Shown here piece by piece: positions 33,635 through 42,018 of a stretch of DNA of 64,000 nt; position 1 is the first letter of the stretch, and every line of letters begins with the position of its first letter. The notes below the pieces were generated by a model. It was given only the letters and a program-made list of their open reading frames with translations, did no database searches and had not been told where the DNA came from. Location: the NCBI RefSeq assembly GCF_017302985.1, contig NZ_JAFIMU010000007.1, forward strand, positions 2,743,001 through 2,807,000. The letters are read 5' to 3'. Origin of the DNA: Corallococcus macrosporus (GTDB lineage: Bacteria; Myxococcota; Myxococcia; Myxococcales; Myxococcaceae). The position numbers and the translations under genes are program-made.

Positions 33635-34489
33635 TCACCCCGGCGCGGCCTTGCCGGCGGTGAGCCGCGCCTCCAGCCGCGTCAGCACCGCGTGCTCCGC
33701 CCGCGCCCGCTCCGCCAGGGGCGCGAAGAGCAGCCGCGAGCGCAGGCCCATGCCTTCGCTCAATTCGAACTGACGCAGGTCCTCCGGCAGCGTGAGCAGC
33801 ACCTCGCCCAGCGGCCGCACCCGGTGCAACTGGTACGACCCCGCCGCCTCCAGCGCGCGCACCACGTCCGCCACGGGCTCCGCGCGAGCCAGCGCCTTGC
33901 GCGACTGTTCCTCGTACCGCAGGCCCGCCTCCACCCGCTCCTCCAGGTCCGCGAGCACCGCCGCCGACGTGCGCTGCGCCTCCTTCACCAGCCGCAGCGG
34001 ATCCAACGCCCGCTCCACGCGCCGGCGCACCGCCGGGGACAGCGCCCGCGCCCGCCCCTCCACGCGTGACAGCACCGCGTCGCGGTAGCTCGCCGCGAAG
34101 CAGACCGCGAACAATGCTTCCTCCAGCGGCGCCCGCTCGCGCGCGGCCAGCCCTTCCGCCAGCGAGCACAGCCCCTCGCCCGTGAGCACGTACCGGCGTC
34201 CCCGGGGCAGCCCCTTCACCGGCGCGCTGGTGCTCGCCTCCGCGTGGCCCGCGCGCACCAGTCGCTCCAGCGTGCGCCGCACCTGTGTCAGGTCGATGTC
34301 CTGCGAGGGCCGGGTGACGTCGTGCTCCACCCAGTTGGTGAACAGGAGGAAGAAGAAGCGCACGTCCGACACGCGGAAGCCGCCCGCGCGGGCCCCCGCC
34401 CCGTGCGCCGCGAGCAGCGCCGCCTGCACGAAGGTGGCCTGCGTGTCGATGTATCCCAGCCGCGCCGTCAGGGTGCTGTTCCGAGCCAT
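33635..34489 (-). CDS. Winged-helix-like hypothetical protein
   Basis: The 284-residue protein has an N-terminal winged-helix-like segment (RFFFLLFTNWVEHDV, QVRRTLERLVRAGHAE, RRYVLTGEGLCSLAEGL), followed by a long helical C-terminal half. It may be a PadR/MarR-like regulator, but it was not recognised with confidence. It is divergent from the sterol-desaturase gene. ATG 34489 is the best start; an in-frame extension exists upstream. Confidence 0.6.
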   Translation of the reverse strand: MARNSTLTARLGYIDTQATFVQAALLAAHGAGARAGGFRVSDVRFFFLLFTNWVEHDVTRPSQDIDLTQVRRTLERLVRAGHAEASTSAPVKGLPRGRRYVLTGEGLCSLAEGLAARERAPLEEALFAVCFAASYRDAVLSRVEGRARALSPAVRRRVERALDPLRLVKEAQRTSAAVLADLEERVEAGLRYEEQSRKALARAEPVADVVRALEAAGSYQLHRVRPLGEVLLTLPEDLRQFELSEGMGLRSRLLFAPLAERARAEHAVLTRLEARLTAGKAAPG

Positions 34490-34620
34490 GCCCGGGAGGA
34501 TGCCAGCCTCCGCCCATCCCGTCCCCTTCCTCCCTGGTGACAGTGTCTGCCCGGGGAGAGGCATTGGCGGGCGCGTCATCCGTAGAAGGGGCGGTCTGGA
34601 AGTCACGAAAGGGGTTTCCC

Positions 34621-35340
34621 ATGCTGCCCTGGCTCGTCCTCGTCGCGGGTGTCTGCTTCCTCATCGAACGGCTGTCACTCGGCTGGAAGCTGCCCCGGGT
34701 GCGCGGGTGGCACCTGCGCGTGGTGCTCATCAACCTGGCGCAGGTCGGCGTGGTGGTGCTGGGCGGGTACACCTGGGACCGGTGGTTCTCCGCGCACTCG
34801 GTCTTCCACCTGTCCCGGTACGTGGGCCCGGGGGTGGGCGGGGTGCTGGCCTATCTCATCGCCACGTTCGTCTTCTACTGGTGGCACCGCGCCCGCCATG
34901 AGAGCGACGTGCTCTGGCGGCTGTTCCATCAAATCCACCACAGCCCCCAGCGGCTGGAGGTCATCACCAGCTTCTACAAGCACCCGCTGGAGATGGCGGC
35001 CAACAGCCTCATTGGCGGGCTGCTCGTCTACACGGTGCTGGGGTTGAGCCCGGCGGCGGGCGCCGTCTACACGGCCTGCTGCGCGCTGGGCGAGTACTTC
35101 TACCACACCAACATCCGCACCCCGCGCTGGGTGGGCTGGTTCTTCCAGCGGCCGGAGATGCACCGCATCCACCACGAGTACGGCAAGCACCGGAACAACT
35201 ACGGCGACCTTCCCATCTGGGACATGCTCTTCGGCACCTACGACAACCCCGCCACCTGGGACGCCACGTGCGGCTTCGACGACGCGAAGGAGCAGCGGCT
35301 GGGAGACATGCTCGCCTTCCGCGACGTGCACCGCTCGTAG
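34621..35340 (+). CDS. Sterol desaturase / fatty acid hydroxylase family protein
   Basis: The 239-residue membrane protein has the fatty-acid-hydroxylase histidine motifs HRARHES, HQIHHSPQRLE and HRIHHEYGKHRNN, with three or four transmembrane segments. It probably hydroxylates or desaturates a lipid using a diiron site. Gap to the amidase downstream is 49 nt. Confidence 0.88.
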   Translation: MLPWLVLVAGVCFLIERLSLGWKLPRVRGWHLRVVLINLAQVGVVVLGGYTWDRWFSAHSVFHLSRYVGPGVGGVLAYLIATFVFYWWHRARHESDVLWRLFHQIHHSPQRLEVITSFYKHPLEMAANSLIGGLLVYTVLGLSPAAGAVYTACCALGEYFYHTNIRTPRWVGWFFQRPEMHRIHHEYGKHRNNYGDLPIWDMLFGTYDNPATWDATCGFDDAKEQRLGDMLAFRDVHRS

Positions 35341-35389
35341 GAGGTGGCACACTGGCGCCCCCTTCGCTTCCTCCGTGAGGTTTCGCGCC

Positions 35390-37186
35390 ATGGCCAGCTC
35401 GCGTCGGCAATTCCTGACCCACACCGTGATGGGACTCGCGAGCACCGCGGTCTCCGCGGCACCGGACGCGGGCACGTCCGCGCCGCCCGCTGGAGCGCCG
35501 CCCACGTTCGGCGCGGGCCCCACGGTGGGACCCGAGGTCAACCCCACCACCTTCGCGGAGGCCGAAAAGCTGATGCAGGTGAAGCTCACGCCCGCCGAGC
35601 GCGCCCAGGCCGCCGGCAACTGGCGCGTGTCCATGGCCCCGCTGCACGAGCGCCGCACCGGCCCGCGCAAGCTCGCGCTGGAGCCCGAGCTGTCACCCGC
35701 GTCGCAGTGGAACCCCTCGCTGCCGGGGCTCAAGCCCACGGCCCCCGCGAAGGACCGCTTCGTGCGCGGCCGCGACGCGAAGGTGCCGCTGCCCGCGAAG
35801 GAGGAGGACATCGCCTTCGCGCCGCTCACGCAGCTGTCGCGCTGGGTGGAGTCGCGCGCCCTCACGTCCGAGCGGCTCACGCAGCTCTACCTCTCCCGGC
35901 TGAAGCGCCATGATCCGAAGCTCCAGTGCGTCATCACGCTGACGGAGGAGCTGGCGCTCCAGCAGGCCCGTCAGGCGGACCGCGACATCGCGGCGGGCCG
36001 CTACAAGGGGCCATTGCACGGCATCCCCTGGGGAGCGAAGGACCTGGTGGACACCGCGGGCATCCGCACCACCTGGGGCGCCGAGCCCTTCCGCGACCGC
36101 GTCCCCACCACCGACGCCGCCACGGTGGCCCGGCTGCACCGCGCGGGCGCCGTGCTGGTGGCGAAGCTCAGCCTGGGCGCGCTCGCGCTCAACGACGTCT
36201 GGTTTGGCGGCGAGACGAAGAACCCGTGGCTGCCGGAGGAGGGCTCCTCGGGCAGCAGCGCGGGGCCGGGCGCGGCGACGGCCGCGGGGCTCGTGGGCTT
36301 CTCCCTGGGCAGTGAGACGGGCGGCAGCATCATCTCGCCGTCCATGCGCTGCGGCATCACCGGCCTGCGCCCCACCTACGGCCGCGTGCCGCGCACGGGC
36401 GCCATGACGCTGTGCTGGTCGCTGGACAAGCTGGGGCCCATGACGCGCGGGGTGGAGGACTCGCTGCTGGTGCTCGCCGCGCTCAACGGCCCGGACGCGG
36501 GCGACGTGGCCAGCGTGCCCGCGAAGCTGGACTTCGACGCGAATGCCCCCGTGAAGGGCCTGCGCGTGGGCTACGTGCCCGCGTGGATGAAGGAGAGCCC
36601 CGCCACGGACGTGGACCGCCAGGCGCTGGAGCGGCTCAAGAGGCTGGGGATGACGCCGGTGGAGGTCCAGTTCCCCGACTGGCCGTACTCCACCCTCAAC
36701 GTCCTCCTCTTCGCGGAGGCCGCCGCCGCCTTCGAGGAGCTCACGCTCAGCCACGGCGTGGACGCGTTGAAGATGCAGACGCCCGACGCGTGGCCCAACC
36801 TCTTCCGCCAGGCCCGCTTCCTCTCCGCGGTGGACTACGTCCAGGCGGACCGGCTGCGCCGCAAGGTGGCCCAGGAGATGGCGCGCATCATGTCCCAGGT
36901 GGACGTGCTGCTCGTGCCGTCGCTGCGGGACGAGGCCCTCACCATCACCAACCACACGGGCCATCCTTCCCTCACGCTGCGCACCGGTTTCGTGGAGGTG
37001 TCCAGGGCCCGCAGCGACTGGGCCCCGGACCCCAAGCGCCCCCTGCCCACCTTCGCCACCCCGCGCCGCGTCCCCCACGGCGTGACGCTCATCGGCCAGC
37101 TCTTCGACGAGGGCACCCTGGGCCGCGTGGGCATCGCGCTGGAAAGGGCCTCCGGCGTCGCCGGGGAGCGTCCGCCCGGCTTCTAG
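35390..37186 (+). CDS. Amidase-signature enzyme with Tat signal
   Basis: The 598-residue protein begins with a twin-arginine signal (SSRRQFLTHTVMGLAS) and a Pro/Ala-rich linker. It has the amidase-signature catalytic set: Lys in GIPWGAKDLVDTAG, cis-Ser and nucleophile Ser in GSSGSSAGPG and LGSETGGSI. It likely hydrolyses a periplasmic amide. ATG 35390 puts the RR close to the N-terminus; a GTG at 35375 is possible. Confidence 0.9.
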   Translation: MASSRRQFLTHTVMGLASTAVSAAPDAGTSAPPAGAPPTFGAGPTVGPEVNPTTFAEAEKLMQVKLTPAERAQAAGNWRVSMAPLHERRTGPRKLALEPELSPASQWNPSLPGLKPTAPAKDRFVRGRDAKVPLPAKEEDIAFAPLTQLSRWVESRALTSERLTQLYLSRLKRHDPKLQCVITLTEELALQQARQADRDIAAGRYKGPLHGIPWGAKDLVDTAGIRTTWGAEPFRDRVPTTDAATVARLHRAGAVLVAKLSLGALALNDVWFGGETKNPWLPEEGSSGSSAGPGAATAAGLVGFSLGSETGGSIISPSMRCGITGLRPTYGRVPRTGAMTLCWSLDKLGPMTRGVEDSLLVLAALNGPDAGDVASVPAKLDFDANAPVKGLRVGYVPAWMKESPATDVDRQALERLKRLGMTPVEVQFPDWPYSTLNVLLFAEAAAAFEELTLSHGVDALKMQTPDAWPNLFRQARFLSAVDYVQADRLRRKVAQEMARIMSQVDVLLVPSLRDEALTITNHTGHPSLTLRTGFVEVSRARSDWAPDPKRPLPTFATPRRVPHGVTLIGQLFDEGTLGRVGIALERASGVAGERPPGF

Positions 37187-37325
37187 GGACGGCGGCCCGG
37201 GTCGGGTAGGGCACACCCCGTCCCTCCGCCAGGGTGGGGGGAACGGCCCGCTTGCGACCCCGGGGCCGGTGGTCCCCGGGGTGGCACACCGACACCTTCC
37301 GCGCCTGTCAGACAAGGGAGGGTGT

Positions 37326-39092
37326 ATGCGATTGTCCAGGCCCGGAGTGACGCTGTGGTGGATGTTGGCGCTGCTGGTGGCGCCGGTGGCGAATGCCTTC
37401 ACGGATGCGGACGCGGTGCGTGTGTTCACGTACGCCCGCGCGCAGCTCGCGGACACCATCCTCGAGCTGCCCGGCGTGACCCGCTCGCCCAAGGCCTCGC
37501 TGTCCAACGGGACGTGGACCACGGTGGCCAACACGGACCGCATCGCGTGGACGCAGGGCTTCTTCCCCGGGAGCATGTGGTTCATGTTCCAGGTCGCCAA
37601 CGAGCCCTACTGGCGCGACCGCGCGGACCTGTGGACGCGCCCCCTGGAGGTCCAGAAGACCAACACGGAGACGCACGACCTGGGCTTCAAGATGTACACG
37701 AGCTACGGCAATGCCTGGCGGCTCACCGGCGACCCCTACTACCGCGACGTGCTGCTCACCTCCGCGGCGTCGCTGGCCACGCGCTACAACAGCACCGTCG
37801 GCATCATCGATTGTTGTGATTGGAACCCGAACTGGAACATCCCGCTCGTCACCGACACGATGATGGACATCGAGCTGCTGCTCTGGGGCGCCCAGAACGG
37901 CGGCCCCGCCGTGTGGCGCACCATGGCGGTGAACCACGCGCTGCGCACGCTCCAGGACGCAGTGCGCGCCAATGGCAGCTCGTTCCACTACGTGGACTAC
38001 AACAACGACGGCACCATCCGTTCGCGAGGCACCTTCCAGGGCTACTCCGCCAGCTCCACCTGGGCGCGCGGGCAGGCGTGGCTCATCTACGGCTACACGA
38101 TGGTCTACCGCTACACGCAGGACGCGCGCTTCCTCACCGCGGCCCGCCGCGTGACGGACTGGTACCTGGCGAACCTGCCCGCGGACCGGGTGCCCAACTG
38201 GGACTTCAACGCGCCCAGCCAGTCCAAGGACTCGTCCGCCGCGGCCGTCGTCGCGTCCGCGCTGCTGGAGCTGAGCACCCTGGAGACGGACGCCACCCGG
38301 CGCACCACGTACCGCAACGCCGCGCTGGCCATGCTCGACTCGCTGGCGTCGCCCGCGTACTTCGCGCAGGGCACCAACAGCCCGGGCCTGCTGTTGCACG
38401 GCGTGGGCAACTACCCGGCGGGCCAGGAGATCAACGTCAGCCTCATCTACGGCGACTACTACTTCCTGGAGGCGCTGCTGCGCTTCAACCCGCGTCCCAA
38501 CTACCCCTGGTACTCGAAGCTGACGCTCTCACGCGGCCAGCACCTGCTGGGCACGAACAACACGGGCGTGCGCATCGTGGAGTTCGACCTCACTCCGCTC
38601 CGGGACAACCTGGGAGGCGGCGTGGTGGGCTGGACGGACAGCTCCACGGAGGTCACGGCCTTCAACCGGCTGAACATGGCGGTGCGCATGAGCGAGGATG
38701 GCATCTTCCAGGTGCGCAACGGCGCGGGCTACTCGTGGATCCGCCGGGTGCCGTACGTGCGAGGCCAGACGTACCACTTCCGGATGAACGTGGACCTGCT
38801 CGCGCAGCGCTACACCGTCTGGGTGACGCCGCCCGGCGCGGCGGAGTTGCTGCTCGTGGACCGCGCCGCGTTCCGCTCGGACGGACCGCCCATCAACGAC
38901 CTGGGCCGCGCCGCGGTCATCTCCACCGTGGAGGACAGCGACTTCCGGGTGAACAACCACCGCGTCTACGCACCCACCGCCAGCGTGGCGGCCGCGCTGG
39001 ACATCCCGGCGCCCATGCCGGAAGCCCTATGGAGGGAGTTGGACGCCCCTGAGCGCATCTCCCGGGGCCCCGTCGTTCCGTCCGAGCGCTGA
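37326..39092 (+). CDS. GH88-like unsaturated glucuronyl hydrolase with C-terminal domain, exported
   Basis: The 588-residue protein has a signal peptide (WWMLALLVAPVANA), then an (alpha/alpha)6-barrel resembling GH88 unsaturated glucuronyl hydrolases. Recognisable pieces are STWARGQAWLIYGYTMVYRYTQD, NLPADRVPNWDFNAPSQSKDSSAA and the Asp-rich TDTMMDIELLLWGA. Residues from about 430 form a beta-rich laminin-G/CBM-like domain. It probably acts on lyase-derived unsaturated oligosaccharides outside the cytoplasm; no lyase is adjacent. Confidence 0.82.
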   Translation: MRLSRPGVTLWWMLALLVAPVANAFTDADAVRVFTYARAQLADTILELPGVTRSPKASLSNGTWTTVANTDRIAWTQGFFPGSMWFMFQVANEPYWRDRADLWTRPLEVQKTNTETHDLGFKMYTSYGNAWRLTGDPYYRDVLLTSAASLATRYNSTVGIIDCCDWNPNWNIPLVTDTMMDIELLLWGAQNGGPAVWRTMAVNHALRTLQDAVRANGSSFHYVDYNNDGTIRSRGTFQGYSASSTWARGQAWLIYGYTMVYRYTQDARFLTAARRVTDWYLANLPADRVPNWDFNAPSQSKDSSAAAVVASALLELSTLETDATRRTTYRNAALAMLDSLASPAYFAQGTNSPGLLLHGVGNYPAGQEINVSLIYGDYYFLEALLRFNPRPNYPWYSKLTLSRGQHLLGTNNTGVRIVEFDLTPLRDNLGGGVVGWTDSSTEVTAFNRLNMAVRMSEDGIFQVRNGAGYSWIRRVPYVRGQTYHFRMNVDLLAQRYTVWVTPPGAAELLLVDRAAFRSDGPPINDLGRAAVISTVEDSDFRVNNHRVYAPTASVAAALDIPAPMPEALWRELDAPERISRGPVVPSER

Positions 39093-39178
39093 CAGCAGGC
39101 CCCTGTCGGGTGGCCCGCCCGGCGTCAGGGAGGGCCACCGCGGGTGCATGTGGGACGCAACGCGGTTACATCCGCCGG

Positions 39179-40309
39179 GTGACGAACCTGGACCTCTTCC
39201 TCCCGGACCCCGCCCCGCGCCCCGCCGCCGTCCCCGCGGGCCCTGGCCCGCTCGACCGGCTGCTGAAGGTGTCGCGCATCTACCTGGAGCCCGCCGTGAA
39301 GGAGCACGCGCGCGGGCGGGAGATATTGGCGCGCTACCCGGACGCGGAGCGGGTGGAGGTGGCCTCGCACCAGCACATCCCCGGCCTCTTCGGCAACGAA
39401 GGCAACGTGGAGGCGTGGAACCGCATCAAGGGCAGCACCCTGGTGTTGGGTGTGAAGAAGACCCTGTCCTTCATCGCCAACGACCGCAGCTCGGACTTCA
39501 TCGCGCCGTCCACCGCGAACGGCTGTGTGATGGCGTGCGCGTACTGCTACGTGCCGCGCAACAAGGGCTACGCGAACCCGGTGACGGTGTTCGTGAACAT
39601 CGACCGCATCCAGGACGCCATCCGCAAGCACGCGCACAAGCGAGGGCCCAAGCTGGAGCCCAACACCGTGGATCCCCACGCATGGGTCTACGACATCGGG
39701 TGTAACAGCGACTGCTCGGCGGACGCGGCCATCAGTGACAACGTGAGGGACCTGGTGCGGCTGTTCACCACGCTGCCCAACGCCAAGGCCAGCTTCGCCA
39801 CCAAGCTGGTCAACCGCGAACTGCTCACCTACGAGCCCCAGGGCCGGACGCGCATCCGCTTCAGCCTGATGCCGCACGCGCCAGCGAAGCTGCTGGACGT
39901 ACGCACCAGCCCCATCGCGGAGCGCATCGCGGCCATCGACGACTTCGTGGCCGCCGGCTACGAGGTGCACCTCAACTTCTCCCCCGTCATCCTCCACGAA
40001 GGCTGGCAGGACGGCTACGTGGAGCTGTTCCAGCAGGTGGACGCCAGCATCAGCGAACGAGCGAAGAAGCAACTCGCCTGCGAGATCATCTTCCTCACGC
40101 ACAACGCGGGCCTGCACGAGGTGAACCTGGGCTGGCACCCGAAGGCGGAGGAGTTGCTGTGGCGGCCTGAAATCCAGGAGACGAAGGTTTCCCAGGGCGG
40201 AGGAGTCAACGTGCGCTACCGCACCGGCTTCAAGGGCCGCCACGTCGCGGAGTTCAAGGCCCTGCTGGCCAGGCACCTGCCGTACTGCCGGGTGCGCTAC
40301 GCCTTCTGA
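39179..40309 (+). CDS. Spore photoproduct lyase-like radical SAM protein
   Basis: The 376-residue protein has the radical-SAM cluster CVMACAYC in a SPL context (STANGCVMACAYCYVPRNKGYANPVTVF), plus HQHIPGLFGNEGNVEAWN, WVYDIGCNSDCSADA and NLGWHPKAEELLWRPE. This is the layout of spore-photoproduct-lyase-family proteins, which repair or act near thymine photoproducts using an [4Fe-4S] cluster and SAM. GTG 39179 is preferred; an upstream extension is a shadow. It is convergent with the GntR gene. Confidence 0.82.
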   Translation: MTNLDLFLPDPAPRPAAVPAGPGPLDRLLKVSRIYLEPAVKEHARGREILARYPDAERVEVASHQHIPGLFGNEGNVEAWNRIKGSTLVLGVKKTLSFIANDRSSDFIAPSTANGCVMACAYCYVPRNKGYANPVTVFVNIDRIQDAIRKHAHKRGPKLEPNTVDPHAWVYDIGCNSDCSADAAISDNVRDLVRLFTTLPNAKASFATKLVNRELLTYEPQGRTRIRFSLMPHAPAKLLDVRTSPIAERIAAIDDFVAAGYEVHLNFSPVILHEGWQDGYVELFQQVDASISERAKKQLACEIIFLTHNAGLHEVNLGWHPKAEELLWRPEIQETKVSQGGGVNVRYRTGFKGRHVAEFKALLARHLPYCRVRYAF

Positions 40310-40344
40310 CCCGGTCGCACCAGTTCACGCAAAGGCCGAGTCCA

Positions 40345-41406
40345 TCAAGGTGGGCCCTGCTCTTCGGGAGCAAAGGGCGGAGCGGGCCATGGAGAAGCCA
40401 AAGGCGCGCAGCCCGCCGGTCCGGTGGTGGATGGAGGCTCAGGTTGGAGAACCCCTTCCGGAGAGGAAGCGCTCGAACCCAGCCGACCTGAGGCCACACC
40501 CGTCACGTCCCCATCGTTGTGAGCCCCGCTGTCAGACGTCAAAGGAAGGGCCTCCTTGAACGCTGCCGTGTCATCGGTGTCCAAGGTGTCTGGCACAAGG
40601 CAGTCAAGGCCACGCTCCTCTCCACAGGTGCGTACCTCCAAAGTTCCATCTTGAGAGGAGGCTGGCATGGTGGCTTCGGGCTCCTCAGGAAGTACAGCCT
40701 CCCGAGGTGCAGGAGCAAAAGCGTCCAGCACGCCCTCATCGCAAGCCTTCATCAGCGCCGGCAACTGGTGCTGGAGCGTTCGCACATCGCGCTCGCCGAG
40801 GGCGTGCATCGCGCACGTGGCCCACTGGCGCAGGGCGTCTCCGCCCATGAAGGACAGCAGCCGGGCCGTGTTGCCTCGCAGGGCCCGTTGCAGTGACTGG
40901 ATGAGGAGCAGATGCCCGGGACGAGCAGCCGCATGGGCCGCCAGCCGCAGCAATTCGAATTCCAGCTCCGCGCAGCGCTCTCCGGGGTGCCAGCGCGCCG
41001 CGTCCGAGAGCGCGTAACAGACGGACTCCAACTGGTCCACCTGCGACGCGGAGGCCTTCGTGCAGCAGTCGGCCAGCAGCTCCGCCAGCACCTGCCGCTT
41101 GAGGCTGAAGAAGCCCTCAAAAAGCCGCCGGCCCTCCTCGGTGTGCCGGTGATGCAGCGCCAGGCCCAGGTTCTCCAGCGTCAGCGACTCATCCAGCGCC
41201 ACCGCGCGCGTCTTGCGACCGGGGTGCTTCACCACCAGGCCTCGCGCCGCCAGTCGCCGGAACGCCTCGCGCACGGTGCCCCGGCAGCAGTTGAACTCAC
41301 GCGCCAGCTTCTCTTCCGAGGCGAACTGCCCCCTCGGCAGCATCCCCAGCGAAATGTAACGCTCGAGTTGCTCCTCCACGTACGCCACGCGTCCCACCCG
41401 CTCCAT
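40345..41406 (-). CDS. GntR-like transcriptional regulator with long C-terminal tail
   Basis: The 353-residue protein has an N-terminal winged helix (FASEEKLAREFNCCRGTVREAFRRLAARGLVVKHPGRKTRAVA), then an all-helical effector-like region (about 85-220). A long low-complexity Pro/Ser/Asp/Thr-rich tail ends it (about 235-353). The tail is unusual for GntR proteins. RBS GGAGGAGG precedes ATG 41406. It is divergent from the alpha/beta hydrolase, with the tandem repeat block between them. Confidence 0.78.
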   Translation of the reverse strand: MERVGRVAYVEEQLERYISLGMLPRGQFASEEKLAREFNCCRGTVREAFRRLAARGLVVKHPGRKTRAVALDESLTLENLGLALHHRHTEEGRRLFEGFFSLKRQVLAELLADCCTKASASQVDQLESVCYALSDAARWHPGERCAELEFELLRLAAHAAARPGHLLLIQSLQRALRGNTARLLSFMGGDALRQWATCAMHALGERDVRTLQHQLPALMKACDEGVLDAFAPAPREAVLPEEPEATMPASSQDGTLEVRTCGEERGLDCLVPDTLDTDDTAAFKEALPLTSDSGAHNDGDVTGVASGRLGSSASSPEGVLQPEPPSTTGPAGCAPLASPWPAPPFAPEEQGPP

Positions 41407-41514
41407 CACCGTCCTCCTCCTCACCCACGCCACGCGCATCCAACCACAGGGGTCTGACATGGACATGCGCACCCACCGCCCTCGTCGCCGCCCAGGACGG
41501 CCCGGTCCCGGGTG

Positions 41515-41880
41515 CCATGCGGCACAAACCTGTCCGACAGTCGGACAGGTTTGATGGACGTGGGCCGCCGTCCCCTCTGCCTCCTGAGTCGACGTGGCCT
41601 GTGGCCCATGGAATGCACCTGCCGACAGTCGGATCCGATTGATGGACTCAGGCACGTAGGTCCGGAGTCCTCGTGCCTCCTGCACTCGCGCAGCCTGAGA
41701 ACCCATGCGGGACGAACGGGTCCGATTGTTGGATTGGTTTGGTTGACGCGGGATCGCTGTCCTTGGCACCCCTTGGATCGACGCGACGCCTGGTCCGGTT
41801 TTGTGGACGCGGGTTCTCTTCCTTTGGCGCGGAGTGCGGGCCCATTCGGCGAGTGGAACCATCGGTTGGGACCGGTTTGG
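41515..41880. repeat. Degenerate tandem repeats with nested TCCGACAGTCGGA palindromes
   Basis: Units starting near CCATG at about 41515, 41606 and 41702 recur at roughly 91-97 nt and share ...TCCGA..(C/A)..GGA(T/C)...TTG(A/G)TGGAC(G/T).GG. Units one and two contain the palindrome core TCCGACAGTCGGA (41531-41543) or a variant (41622-41634). Later, partial units at 41790 and 41841 keep the GGTTTTGTGGACGCGGG and GGGACCGGTTTGG pieces. The palindrome at 41527-41553 extends to AAACCTGTCC...GGACAGGTTT. No credible ORF covers the block; several frames read through it because of the repeats. Confidence 0.75.
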
Positions 41881-42018
41881 GAGCTCTTGGCGGGCTTGGG
41901 GCGTGCGCCGTGGAGCACTTCGGCGCTCTGGGTTTGTTAACGCGCCTCTGGCGGACTACGGAGACGATTGGCTCACGCGGTGCTCCCGCGACGATTCAGG
42001 AGGCTTGCCATCACTCCG

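Noticed and set aside
35693-37600. A long minus-strand open frame across the amidase
   Set aside because: The plus-strand amidase has intact catalytic motifs; the minus frame has the Arg/Gly/His-rich composition of a shadow.
41421-41940. Several open frames on both strands in the repeat block
   Set aside because: They result from the repeat units having no stops in several frames; their products show the same repeated pieces and no domain.
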